A stretch of DNA of 64,000 nucleotides, taken from Nitrospirota bacterium (GTDB lineage: Bacteria > Nitrospirota > Thermodesulfovibrionia > Thermodesulfovibrionales > JdFR-88). The notes beneath the pieces were generated by a model that saw nothing but the letters and a program-made list of their open reading frames with translations, was not told where the DNA came from and did not search any database. The DNA lies in assembly GCA_021789935.1 (NCBI GenBank), contig JAJYIR010000009.1, forward strand, positions 1 through 64,000, read 5' to 3'. The translations under genes were made by a program, and so were the position numbers. Each line of letters begins with the position of its first letter. Position 1 is the first letter of the stretch. Below, piece by piece: positions 8,525-17,178 of the stretch.

Positions 8525-8959
8525 ATGAAATACCAGACCGGCAGCATTGGACGGGCCGTTGTAGCCAGGTTCGAAGACGGTGAGGACTTTTTGCAGTCGC
8601 TATCGGAGCTGGCAAGAAAAGAAGATATCCGTTCAGCCGTTTTTTTTCTTGTGGGCGGAGCCAAGGAGGGAGACATCGTCGTTGGGCCCAAGGGCGACGA
8701 GATGCCGCCCGAGCCTGTATGGGGTGAAATAAAGGGCAACAGTGAGATGCTTGGAACGGGGACGATTTTTTGGGATGACGAGGGGCCCAAGGCACACCTT
8801 CATATGGCCGCAGGCAGGGGTGAAAGCGTGAAGGTCGGGTGCCTTAGGCGAAAATCGCGCACGTTTCTTGTGCTGGAGGCGGTTATCCTTGAAATTTCAG
8901 GGGTCGATGCCAAAAGGCAAAAAGACCCGGCTTCCGGCCTGTCTCTTCTCAGGCTGTAA
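8525..8959 (+). CDS. PPC/DUF296 domain protein
   Basis: 144 residues that match the PPC (plant and prokaryote conserved, DUF296) fold throughout. The opening motif is RAVVARFEDGEDFLQSL, then SAVFFLVGGAKEGDIVVGP and a metal-site-like HLHMAAGRG. Bacterial members are single-domain, trimeric and of unsettled function; in plants the domain is fused to AT-hooks. The gene sits 44 bp after the four-Cys protein and may share its promoter. A GGAGGG at 8503-8508 is rather far from the ATG. Confidence 0.85.
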   Translation: MKYQTGSIGRAVVARFEDGEDFLQSLSELARKEDIRSAVFFLVGGAKEGDIVVGPKGDEMPPEPVWGEIKGNSEMLGTGTIFWDDEGPKAHLHMAAGRGESVKVGCLRRKSRTFLVLEAVILEISGVDAKRQKDPASGLSLLRL

Positions 8960-9330
8960 TCTTCAGGGGAAATAACCCGCCCCAAACCCCCATGTTTTAA
9001 AAATGCCTTCCAAGGAAATATAAAAGCGGGAAAATTACGGGGCCTATCCCAAGAACAGGCCTGCCTTATGGAAATAACCAGGCATTTGCCTATAGCCAGT
9101 GCGGATATGGTTTTGCGCCTTGGCTGTATGGTAAAATCATATACTCGTAGTTGTGCGAGGGAAAAGCTGAAAGCAGACCGGAGGTTGTTTTGCCGGGGCT
9201 TAATCAGGTTCTGAATTTATGGCCTATTAAGCCAAATGTGACCGTAATCACGTTTTCATCAATTAAAGATGGGAATTCCGGGCTGATCGAACATGTCTTT
9301 GTTTTGGGACGCCAGGGATCCGGCCAAGAG
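8960..9330 (+). other. Intergenic region with a CRP-type site; no gene seen
   Basis: About 370 bp. The only distinct element is the palindrome at 9234-9255. A frame open from TTG 9151 runs into the receiver gene, but it has no homology-like content before base 9331. Confidence 0.5.
9234..9255. promoter_or_regulatory. CRP/FNR-family operator-like palindrome
   Basis: AAATGTGA, six bases (CCGTAA), then TCACGTTT. The half-sites GTGA/TCAC are perfect and the outer AAA/TTT are symmetrical. It differs from the E. coli CRP consensus mainly in the central six bases and one outer base. It lies 75 bp before the receiver gene start at 9331, a usual distance for activation. Confidence 0.55.
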
Positions 9331-9942
9331 ATGATAGACAAGTTACTTATACTAAACCTGGAAGACAGCACACTGGATTCGGAGCTCATTGGAGCGAAAC
9401 TAACCGAAGACGGTTTGGATTTCAATCTTGTCCGGGTTGAAAACGAGAAGGATTTCGTTTCCGCCATGGAAGGGACCGTGTTCGACCTGGTGCTGGCCGA
9501 TTATTCGCTTCCCTCTTTCGACGGCCTAACGGCGCTGAAAATAGCGCTTGAGAAGCGGCCGGAGGTCCCTTTTATCTTTGTTTCCGGAGCGATCGGGGAA
9601 GATCTGGCGGCGGAGGTGCTCAAATGCGGCGCAACCGATTACGTTCTTAAAAACCGGATGTCGAGGCTCGCGCCGGCCGTAAGGAGGGCCTTGCAGGCGG
9701 TCGAAGAACGAACTGAACGCAAGCGGCTCGAAGCGGAAAAGGAGCAGTTGATCAACGACCTTCAGGCGGCGCTTGCCAACGTCAGGAGGCTTACGGGCCT
9801 GCTGCCCATTTGCATGCACTGCAAAAAAATACGGGATGATAAAGGGTACTGGAACCAACTGGAAGCATTTATAAGCGAGCATTCGGAAGTCGCGTTCAGC
9901 CATGGATTGTGTCCGGAATGCAGGGAAAAATACTATCCGTAA
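9331..9942 (+). CDS. Response regulator with C-terminal CxxC...CxxC module
   Basis: 203 residues. A receiver domain (about 1-120) has the acidic pair in NLEDS, the phosphoacceptor Asp in VLADYS and the conserved Lys in DYVLKNR. A short coiled coil (125-160) leads to a C-terminal module with CMHCKKIRDDKGYW and CPECREKYY, probably a zinc-binding output or interaction domain found at the ends of many receiver and kinase proteins. ATG 9331 is chosen because the paralogue at 12501 begins at the same place and the CRP-like site lies upstream. The receiver is about 82 percent identical (100 of 122 residues by my count) to the one at 12501. There is no DNA-binding domain. Confidence 0.85.
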   Translation: MIDKLLILNLEDSTLDSELIGAKLTEDGLDFNLVRVENEKDFVSAMEGTVFDLVLADYSLPSFDGLTALKIALEKRPEVPFIFVSGAIGEDLAAEVLKCGATDYVLKNRMSRLAPAVRRALQAVEERTERKRLEAEKEQLINDLQAALANVRRLTGLLPICMHCKKIRDDKGYWNQLEAFISEHSEVAFSHGLCPECREKYYP

Positions 9943-10027
9943 AACCGGCGCCCGAGGGGGCCGGGCGGGATGGATCCGCCGCAAAAACGGCAATGATCAC
10001 CGGGACGGACTCAGTTCAAACTTTTCT

Positions 10028-10055
10028 TTGAAAAAGCAAAAAAGCGATGTATAAA
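10028..10055 (+). promoter_or_regulatory. Sigma70-type promoter of the histidine kinase operon
   Basis: TTGAAA (10028-10033), a 16-bp spacer, then TATAAA (10050-10055); five of six matches in each box. It is followed by a leader of about 26 bases and a GAAGGA ribosome site before the ATG at 10088. Confidence 0.6.
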
Positions 10056-10087
10056 TAAAAGCAGCCAAAGGAACCGAAGGAATAGTT

Positions 10088-12043
10088 ATGCATCTACTTT
10101 ATCCAATGCTTACGTCTTTTTTATACGGCTTGGCCTTCTTCACGTTGGGAGTTGCAATATTTCTCTATCCCAGGCGGGGCAGCCAATTTAAACTGGCAGA
10201 GGACCTGGGGTTTATTGCGCTGTTTGGAATGCTGCACGGCTGCAATGAGTGGATGGAGATGTTCAAGCTCATCCATCCAGAGGAGCCCCTGGCGGTAAAA
10301 ATCATCAAAATAGTCTTCCTTGCCGGCTCTTTTTTCTTTCTGCTGACGTTCGGAACCAAAACCATTACGGAGATAAAGGGGAAAAACCCGTTTGCCAGAC
10401 TGCTGCCGGCGGTCCTTCTTGCCGTCTGGGCGCTCCTGGCTTTGCTTAGCGGCCGGTTTGTGGATGGGGACGTTTTTGCGCGCTATATCCTGGGGTTCCC
10501 CGGGACTTTATTGGCCGCATACGCCCTCTTCCTGCACGTACCGGAAATCACAAAGCAAAAGCGAATAGAACCGGTACGGGCGCTTAAAGTGGCCGCGGCG
10601 GTTTTTATTGTTTACGGTTTCCTGGCAGGCTTGATCGTGCCCGGCACAAATTTTTTCCCCGCGTCTGTTTTCAATTACACGGTTTTTCTGGAAAAAACAG
10701 GTGTCCCCGTGCAATGGTTCCGCACTTTTTGCGCCATAGCTCTGTTTTTTACAATTATTCCGGTCCTGAAGATATTTGAATGGGAAACGGTAAACTCCCT
10801 GAGAGAGGCGCGCGACAGGCTGGAAGACAGGGTCAAAGAACGCACGGCCGCTCTCCATAATGCCAATGATCAGCTTTTAAAAAGCATCAGCGAGATAAAA
10901 CTGGCGCAAGGGGCGCTCAGGGAGAGTGAGGAAAGGTTGGTATTGGCCCAGCGGGCCGGGCAAGTCGGCGTGTTTGACTGGGACATTGCAAGCGGCAAGG
11001 TCATATGGACAGAACAGAGTGAGAAAATGTCAGGCACTGCCAAGGGGGATTTCGAAGGCGATTACGAAGATTGGACGAAACACGTCCATACAGGAGATAT
11101 GCAGCGGCTGAAGGTTTTTTTCAGGGAATGGATAGAGTCCGGCAGGGACGAGGAGCACTGGGAATACCGCCTGTTTCAACCGGACGGCAAGCTGAGGTGG
11201 ATTGAGGCCCGCGGACGCTTGATCTCCGGCGCTTCGAACCGTCCCGTTCGCATTATCGGGATGGGTGTGGACGTTACCGAACGGAAACAAACGGCTGAAC
11301 AGATCGGAGCATTGAATGAGGAACTGAAGCGCAACGTCTTACAGCTCCAGGCCGCCAACAGGGAACTGGAGGCTTTTACATATTCCGTCTCCCATGACCT
11401 GCGCGCTCCTCTCAGGCATATGGCGGGTTTTGTCGAACTGCTCAACAAAAGGGCCAAAGAGGGCCTGGATGAAAAAAGCCGGCATTATCTGCAGGTAATA
11501 TCCGGGGCGGCAAGCCAGATGGGGCAGCTTGTTGACGACCTCCTTGCCTTCTCTCGCGCGGGAAGAGTGGAGATAAAATGGGATATGGTGGATTCCGGGG
11601 TAATTGTGCAGGAAGCCATCGCCAACCTTGACGGAGAGACGGCCGGGCGGGACATAGAATGGAAGATAGAGACCCTTCCTGATGTATTCGGGGATGCGGC
11701 CCTTTTGCGGCAGGTATGGGTAAACCTGATTTCCAACGCGGTGAAATTCACGCGTCCCCGCCAGCGGGCTATAATAGAGATTGGGGCGCAGGACGCTGGC
11801 GAAGAGAAAGAGTATCTTTTCCGGATAAAAGACAACGGAGTGGGTTTTGACATGAGGTACAAGGACAAGCTCTTTGGCCTTTTTCAGCGTCTCCACAGAG
11901 AGGAAGAATTTGAAGGCACGGGCGTTGGACTGGCCAATGTCCAGCGCATTGTCCACCGTCATGGGGGCAGAACCTGGGCCGAAAGCCTTCCCGGGGAAGG
12001 CGCGATATTTTATTTTTCATTGCCGAAAGGGAGGAACGTTTAA
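10088..12043 (+). CDS. Membrane sensor histidine kinase (multi-TM, PAS, HisKA, HATPase)
   Basis: 651 residues. Seven or so hydrophobic segments fill residues 5-235. A coiled coil (about 240-285) precedes a PAS/PAC domain (about 285-405, ending [10 protein letters not shown]). The HisKA box has the phospho-His in [13 protein letters not shown] (near residue 436). The HATPase has its N box in [11 protein letters not shown]1 in KDNGVGFDM and G2 in [10 protein letters not shown]. The phytochrome-like kinase core matches the Rcp1-like receiver encoded 2 bp downstream, so the pair probably signals together. The input is not identifiable. Confidence 0.9.
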   Translation: MHLLYPMLTSFLYGLAFFTLGVAIFLYPRRGSQFKLAEDLGFIALFGMLHGCNEWMEMFKLIHPEEPLAVKIIKIVFLAGSFFFLLTFGTKTITEIKGKNPFARLLPAVLLAVWALLALLSGRFVDGDVFARYILGFPGTLLAAYALFLHVPEITKQKRIEPVRALKVAAAVFIVYGFLAGLIVPGTNFFPASVFNYTVFLEKTGVPVQWFRTFCAIALFFTIIPVLKIFEWETVNSLREARDRLEDRVKERTAALHNANDQLLKSISEIKLAQGALRESEERLVLAQRAGQVGVFDWDIASGKVIWTEQSEKMSGTAKGDFEGDYEDWTKHVHTGDMQRLKVFFREWIESGRDEEHWEYRLFQPDGKLRWIEARGRLISGASNRPVRIIGMGVDVTERKQTAEQIGALNEELKRNVLQLQAANRELEAFTYSVSHDLRAPLRHMAGFVELLNKRAKEGLDEKSRHYLQVISGAASQMGQLVDDLLAFSRAGRVEIKWDMVDSGVIVQEAIANLDGETAGRDIEWKIETLPDVFGDAALLRQVWVNLISNAVKFTRPRQRAIIEIGAQDAGEEKEYLFRIKDNGVGFDMRYKDKLFGLFQRLHREEEFEGTGVGLANVQRIVHRHGGRTWAESLPGEGAIFYFSLPKGRNV

Positions 12044-12045
12044 AA

Positions 12046-12504
12046 ATGGAGTTAAGAAGGATTTTGCTGGTGGAGGACAACCCCAACGATGTGGAACTGG
12101 TGCTTGAGGGATTGGGCGAATACAATCTCGCAAATGAGGTGGTTGTGGCGAGGGACGGAGTGGAGGCCCTCGATTATCTCCATCGGACGGGTGCTTTTGC
12201 GGACCGTGACGGAGGGAACCCCGCAGTGGTCCTCTTGGACCTCAAGCTGCCGAAAGTGGACGGCATTGAGGTGCTGAAGACCATAAAACAAGATGAAAAA
12301 CTGATGTTTGTGCCCGTTGTAGTGCTTACCTCTTCGCGCGAAGAGCGGGACCTTGTGGAAAGTTACCGTTTGGGAGTAAACGCATATGTGGTAAAGCCGG
12401 TGGATTTTCATGAATTTGCCCGTGCCGTAAAGGAACTGGGGATATTCTGGGCCATAATAAACGAGCCGCCTCCGGGGAGCATCAAAAATCCTAAGATGAA
12501 ATGA
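12046..12504 (+). CDS. Rcp1-like single-domain response regulator
   Basis: 152 residues, receiver only. Acidic pocket in [13 protein letters not shown], phosphoacceptor Asp in [13 protein letters not shown], switch Thr/Ser in VVLTSS and Lys in VVKPVDF. The motif spacing is that of Rcp1-type regulators, which usually pair with phytochrome-like kinases such as the one just upstream. Its stop overlaps the next start (ATGA), so all three signalling genes are one coupled operon. Confidence 0.9.
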   Translation: MELRRILLVEDNPNDVELVLEGLGEYNLANEVVVARDGVEALDYLHRTGAFADRDGGNPAVVLLDLKLPKVDGIEVLKTIKQDEKLMFVPVVVLTSSREERDLVESYRLGVNAYVVKPVDFHEFARAVKELGIFWAIINEPPPGSIKNPKMK

Positions 12505-13976
12505 GACGTAAACTGCTCATCCTCAATTTGGAAGACAGCGCGCTGGATTCAGAGATCATCGAAGCGATGCTGACTGAAGATGGCCTGGATTTCAGCCTTG
12601 TCCGGGTTGAGAATAAGAGGGATTTCGTCTCAGCCCTGGAAGGGGCCGGGGTCGGACTGGTGCTGGCCGATTATTCGCTTCCCTCTTTTGATGGACTTTC
12701 CGCGCTGAAAATAACCCTTGAGAAACGGCCGGACATCCCTTTCATCTTTGTTTCCGGGGCCATTGGCGAAGATTTTGCAGTGGAGATGCTCAAAAACGGC
12801 GCAACCGATTATGTCCTTAAAAATCGTATGTCCAGGCTTGCGCCGGCCGTCAGGCGGGCACTGCAGTCCGCCAGGGATCGAGTTGAGCGCGGTCGGGCTC
12901 GGGAAGAGCTGAGGAAATACCGCGAACGCCTGGAGCACCTGGTAAAAGACCGCACGTCCGCTCTCTACGAAAGCGAAAAACGGTACCGCTTGATGTTTGA
13001 AAACGCCAACGACGCCATTTTTATAATAGACGCCGAAGGAGAAAACGCGGGCAGGGTAGTGGACGCCAACGATATGGCGGCAAAGATGCACGGCTACAGC
13101 CTCCGGGAATTGCTGGAGTTGAGCATGGAAGACGTGGATTCCCGCGAGGACGCCGGGCGTGGCCCAAGCCGTCGCGCTCTTATTTTAAAAGGAGAGCGGG
13201 TGAAAGCGGAGCTGGCCCACCGGAGGAAGGATGGGTCCGTTTTCCCTGTGGAAATCAGCACGGGCCTTTTCGCGCAGGAAGGACATAAATATATTTTCAC
13301 CATAGCACGGGAAATAACAGAGCGCAAAAAAGCCGAAGAGAAGATAAAGAGCTCTCTGCTTGAAAAGGAGATACTCCTTAAAGAGCTTTATCACAGGACA
13401 AAAAACAACATGCAGGTAATATCGGGTCTGCTAAGCCTTGAGTCCATGGCACCGGGTGACAAAGGGCTGCAAACGATATTTAAAGAGACCCAGGACAGGA
13501 TACGGGCAATGTCCCTTGTCCATGAAAAATTATATAAATCACAAGACCTTTCCAATCTGGATGTCAAGGAATACATAGAGGACCTTTGCATTGCCTTGAT
13601 GGAAAGCTACAGCGCGGAAAAAGTGTCCCTGCAACTTGACGTCCAGCGCATCCCGCTGTCAATAGAGCTGGCCACGCCATGCGGGCTGATAATAAACGAG
13701 CTGCTCTCCAATTCCCTGAAGCATGCCTTTGCCGGGACGAGGAAAGGGGAAATCAGGATAGCCATGAACAAAGAAGGCGAGGGCGGGATATCGCTCGTTT
13801 ACTCCGACAATGGGGTCGGGCTTCCGCCGGGACTGGACCCGGCCAATACAAAGACATTGGGGTTAAGGCTGGTCAATAATCTTGTCCTGGGCCAACTGAA
13901 GGGAAAGCTGGAGGTCTGCCGCGGCAAGGGGACCGGGTTCCGCATAAAATTTCAGCGTGATGGCGTGGGCCCGTAA
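12501..13976 (+). CDS. Hybrid REC-PAS-HisKA_2 histidine kinase
   Basis: 491 residues, soluble. An N-terminal receiver (1-122) is almost the same as that of the 9331 gene. A coiled coil follows, then a PAS domain (about 155-280, ending [13 protein letters not shown]). The HisKA_2-type dimer and phosphoacceptor region has [16 protein letters not shown] (His near residue 300). The HATPase has N box [13 protein letters not shown] and [12 protein letters not shown] receiver in front of a HisKA_2 kinase suggests the kinase is controlled by phosphorylation from another kinase, perhaps the 10088 product. There is no membrane segment. Confidence 0.9.
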   Translation: MRRKLLILNLEDSALDSEIIEAMLTEDGLDFSLVRVENKRDFVSALEGAGVGLVLADYSLPSFDGLSALKITLEKRPDIPFIFVSGAIGEDFAVEMLKNGATDYVLKNRMSRLAPAVRRALQSARDRVERGRAREELRKYRERLEHLVKDRTSALYESEKRYRLMFENANDAIFIIDAEGENAGRVVDANDMAAKMHGYSLRELLELSMEDVDSREDAGRGPSRRALILKGERVKAELAHRRKDGSVFPVEISTGLFAQEGHKYIFTIAREITERKKAEEKIKSSLLEKEILLKELYHRTKNNMQVISGLLSLESMAPGDKGLQTIFKETQDRIRAMSLVHEKLYKSQDLSNLDVKEYIEDLCIALMESYSAEKVSLQLDVQRIPLSIELATPCGLIINELLSNSLKHAFAGTRKGEIRIAMNKEGEGGISLVYSDNGVGLPPGLDPANTKTLGLRLVNNLVLGQLKGKLEVCRGKGTGFRIKFQRDGVGP

Positions 13977-14146
13977 AAAAACGCATTTTAAATAGGACAT
14001 GATTTTAAATTAGAAACAGTGCGCTCCAAAGGCAGTTGGCTCTTGCAAAGTAAACTCTGATGCGATAACCTACTTACCTGAGAATGCAAAAAAGACAAAA
14101 AAGAACATTTTTTATGTTTTACTTCCATCCCATCCGAGGTGCTTCA

Positions 14147-16813
14147 ATGAAAAGACCGTTTTCAAAGTTTTTCTTATTTTTGTTTCTGGCCGTATTTCCG
14201 GTTGTTTCATTTTCAGGGGCCGCACATGCCCAGGAGGTGCTCCGCGCAAAGCTTTCAAACGGCCTGCGCGTTGTTATAATCCGGGACCCTCTGGTCCCCG
14301 TGGTGACCACAGCGATCAATTACCTGGCCGGCTCGGATGAAGCCCCCGCCGGATTCCCCGGCATGGCCCACGCGCAGGAACACATGATGTTCCGTGGCAG
14401 CCCGGGGCTCACGGAAGACCAGCTTGCCCGGATATCAGAAGAGATGGGCGGCAGCTTCGATGCGGACACGCAGCAGAGTGTGACCCAGTATTTCTTCACT
14501 GTGCCCGCCGCAGACCTGGACCTGGCCCTGCATGTGGAGGCCATACGGATGAAAGGTGCCCTGGATACGGAGAAGCTTTGGTCCCAGGAAAGGGGCGCGA
14601 TAGAGCAGGAGGTTTCCCAGGACCTCTCTGATCCGGAATATGTTTTTTACGCGAGGCTCCTCAAAGACCTTTTTGCCGGGACCCCTTACGAGCACGATGC
14701 TTTGGGCACCCGTCCTTCGTTTAACAAGACCACGGGCGCCATGCTGAGGCATTTTCATGAAACCTGGTATGCGCCAAATAATGCCGTTCTGATAGTATGC
14801 GGAGACGTGGACCCTCGTGCCGCCCTGAAGAAAATAAAGGACCTTTTCGGAGGCATCCCGGTCAGGACCCTCCCTGCCCGGCCTTCCGTCAGGCTTGAGC
14901 CGGTAAAGCACGCTTTCATAAGCATGAAGACAGACCGCCCATATGGCATGGTCTCAATAGCTTTCAGGATGCCGGGTTATGACAGCCCGGATTTTGCGGC
15001 CTCCGTTGTGCTTTCCGACGTCCTCTCCAGCGAGCGTGGAGACCTTTACGCCCTGGTGCCGGAAGGAAAGGCGCTGTTTGCCGGGTTTGAGCTTGCTCCG
15101 CTTCATAAAGCAGGTATGGGTTATGCCATTGCCGCTTTCCCGTCCGGAGCTGACAGCAAAAAACTCCTGGCGGAGGTGCGCGGCGTGCTGCTGTCGGCAA
15201 TAAAAAACGGTGTTTCCGCGGACCTCGTATCCGCCGCCAAGCTGCATGAGGTGACTGACGCCGAGTTTGAGAAAAATTCGATCCACGGGCTTGCTTCAAG
15301 CTGGTCTCAGGCCATCGCGGTGGAAGGCAGAGAGTCTCCGGACGACGATATAAAAGCCATTCAGAAAGTGACCGTGGAGGACGTAAACCGGGTGGCTGCC
15401 AGGTATCTGAGGATCGGGCAATCGATAGAGGCTGTCCTGGCCCCGCAGGTCTCCGGCAAGCCCGTCTCGTCCAAGGGATTTGGAGGCACGGAAAAGACCG
15501 AGGTCAAACCATCCGCGCATGTGGTCCTTCCGGCCTGGGCAAAGAAGGCCCTCTCACGCCTCTCGCTGCCGCGTTCAGTCCTTAATCCGGTAGTCACCGT
15601 TTTGCCCAACGGTATGCGTCTTATAGTGCAAACCGAATCCATAAGTAATACGGTCAGTGTATACGGACAGATAAAAAATAACTCTAAAATGCAGACGCCA
15701 AAAGGTCGTGAAGGGGTGAATTCACTGTTGGACCAGTTGTTCTCATATGGCAGCACCTCACTGGGCAGAGTAGAGTTTCAGAAGGCCCTGGACGATATAG
15801 GGGCAACCGAATCGGCGGGCACCGGGTTTTCTTTAAAAGTGCTGCCGGACCATTTCAGGCGCGGGGTCCAACTGCTGGCGGAAAATGAGCTCCATCCTGC
15901 TTTGCCCCCTAGTGCGTTCAATATCCTCCGCACACAGACGGCCGCGTCCCTTAAAGGTGAGCTCCAGAGCCCCGGCTTCCTGGCCGGACAGAGCCTGAAG
16001 GAAGGCCTGTTCCCAAAAAACGATCCAAGCCTGCGGTACGCGACGCCTCATAGCGTTTCCGCTTTGAGCCTTAAGGACGTAAAGGATTATTATTGCAGTG
16101 TCTTCAGGCCGGATATGACAACGATAGTGGTGGTGGGGAACATCACGCCGGAAAGAGCCCGGAGCGTTATCGGCAGATATTTCGGGAGTTGGACAGCAAA
16201 AGGGCCTAAACCGGCCACCGATTTGCCGGCGGTGCCGGATAACAAACCATCCTATCTGACAGTCCCGGATGCCAGCCGTGTTCAGGACAACGTTTATATG
16301 GCGCAAACACTGCGTCTGAAGCGCACGGACCCGGATTATTACGCGCTTGAGCTTGGCAACAAGGTGCTTGGCGGGTCATTTTATGCCACAAAGCTATATC
16401 AGGATCTAAGGGAAAAAACGGGTTTGGTGTATTTTGTGGATTCCCAGCTTGAGGCCGGCCGGCAGAGATCCGTGTATTTTGTTGTCTTCGCATGTGATCC
16501 GGACAAAGTCGCCCGTGTGTCCTCGATAGTGGTCCGGGACCTGGGCCAGATGCGGAAGGTTCCGGTGCCTCAAGACCAGCTTGAGCAGACCAAGGCCCTT
16601 GTTCTGCGCCAGATACCGCTTTCTGAATCAAGTGTGGACCGCATAGCAGCCGGCTTTCTGGATCGGGTGGCCAATGATCTGCCGCTTGATGAGCCGGTGC
16701 GAGCCGCGAAAAAGTACATAAAACTAACCGGAGCGGATATCCAGCGGGTATTTTTGAAATGGATACGCCCTGGCGATATGGTCCATGTAATAAGGGGCCC
16801 CGTCCCTCATTGA
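14147..16813 (+). CDS. Fused M16-family zinc metallopeptidase (insulinase/pitrilysin type)
   Basis: 888 residues: a signal peptide (about 1-25, ending AAHAQE) and two M16 units in tandem. The first carries the inverted zinc motif HAQEH (near residue 75) and the distal Glu in AIEQEVSQD, so it is catalytic. The second (from about residue 480, NGMRLIVQTES) lacks HxxEH and is the usual inactive partner half. It is probably periplasmic and degrades peptides. ATG 14147 is chosen because GAGGT lies 6 bp upstream and it begins a proper signal peptide (MKRPFSKFFLFLF). An upstream ATG at 14084 lacks such a site. It stands alone, with no partner gene nearby. Confidence 0.88.
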   Translation: MKRPFSKFFLFLFLAVFPVVSFSGAAHAQEVLRAKLSNGLRVVIIRDPLVPVVTTAINYLAGSDEAPAGFPGMAHAQEHMMFRGSPGLTEDQLARISEEMGGSFDADTQQSVTQYFFTVPAADLDLALHVEAIRMKGALDTEKLWSQERGAIEQEVSQDLSDPEYVFYARLLKDLFAGTPYEHDALGTRPSFNKTTGAMLRHFHETWYAPNNAVLIVCGDVDPRAALKKIKDLFGGIPVRTLPARPSVRLEPVKHAFISMKTDRPYGMVSIAFRMPGYDSPDFAASVVLSDVLSSERGDLYALVPEGKALFAGFELAPLHKAGMGYAIAAFPSGADSKKLLAEVRGVLLSAIKNGVSADLVSAAKLHEVTDAEFEKNSIHGLASSWSQAIAVEGRESPDDDIKAIQKVTVEDVNRVAARYLRIGQSIEAVLAPQVSGKPVSSKGFGGTEKTEVKPSAHVVLPAWAKKALSRLSLPRSVLNPVVTVLPNGMRLIVQTESISNTVSVYGQIKNNSKMQTPKGREGVNSLLDQLFSYGSTSLGRVEFQKALDDIGATESAGTGFSLKVLPDHFRRGVQLLAENELHPALPPSAFNILRTQTAASLKGELQSPGFLAGQSLKEGLFPKNDPSLRYATPHSVSALSLKDVKDYYCSVFRPDMTTIVVVGNITPERARSVIGRYFGSWTAKGPKPATDLPAVPDNKPSYLTVPDASRVQDNVYMAQTLRLKRTDPDYYALELGNKVLGGSFYATKLYQDLREKTGLVYFVDSQLEAGRQRSVYFVVFACDPDKVARVSSIVVRDLGQMRKVPVPQDQLEQTKALVLRQIPLSESSVDRIAAGFLDRVANDLPLDEPVRAAKKYIKLTGADIQRVFLKWIRPGDMVHVIRGPVPH

Positions 16814-16983
16814 CGGAGGCTTCTGACACGTCTCCCCAGGTATGCATGGGCAACGCCGCCGTATGCCCTTATTCAGATAGACGATGCGGCGCGAATATGC
16901 GTCTGCCTGCCTGAAGCTGAACATGCGGACCCCCGTGGCATAAAGCAGCCTTTTTATATTTTGAACAGAGGCGGAATCACCCA

Positions 16984-17018
16984 ATGAATCACCCTGCAGC
17001 TGCTGCAGGGTGATTCAT
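16984..17018. repeat. Perfect 16-bp inverted repeat with 3-base loop
   Basis: Arms ATGAATCACCCTGCAG and its exact complement flank CTG. There is no T-run on either side, so it is an atypical terminator. It lies 30 bp before the efflux promoter. A second GAATCACCC copy lies just left of it (16974-16982). Confidence 0.8.
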
Positions 17019-17047
17019 GTTTCTATATAGCCTGCTCCCTCAGGGCC

Positions 17048-17056
17048 TGATATAAT
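17048..17056 (+). promoter_or_regulatory. Extended -10 promoter of the RND efflux operon
   Basis: TGA-TATAAT, a consensus -10 with an extended TGN. The -35 at 17 bp (TAGCCT) is poor, as extended -10 promoters allow. The leader is about 115 bases. Confidence 0.55.
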
Positions 17057-17178
17057 GGGCTTACCGGTTTTCTTGAGACCGGCCCGGCGGGGGGGCGGCC
17101 GCAAGGGCAAAAAAGGCATCGCCGCCAAGTTCTAAAAGAGTCTTTTTGCCCGGCATTTAAAAAATTTGGAGATCAGAC

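Larger units (their letters stand above)
16814..17178 (+). other. Intergenic region with a long hairpin and an extended -10 promoter; no gene seen
   Basis: About 365 bp between the M16 peptidase and the efflux operon. It holds the 35-bp palindrome at 16984-17018 and the promoter at 17048-17056, plus a short CCGGT...ACCGG hairpin in the leader. Confidence 0.5.

Noticed and set aside
9151-9330. TTG start extending the receiver gene by 60 codons
   Set aside because: No ribosome site, includes the CRP-like palindrome, and the paralogue begins at the later position.
9943-9965. GC-rich hairpin after the first receiver gene as a terminator
   Set aside because: The stem has a mismatch, the loop is tight and no T-run follows.
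14084-14146. Upstream ATG for the M16 peptidase
   Set aside because: The extra 21 residues spoil the signal peptide, and the ATG at 14147 has GAGGT 6 bp upstream.
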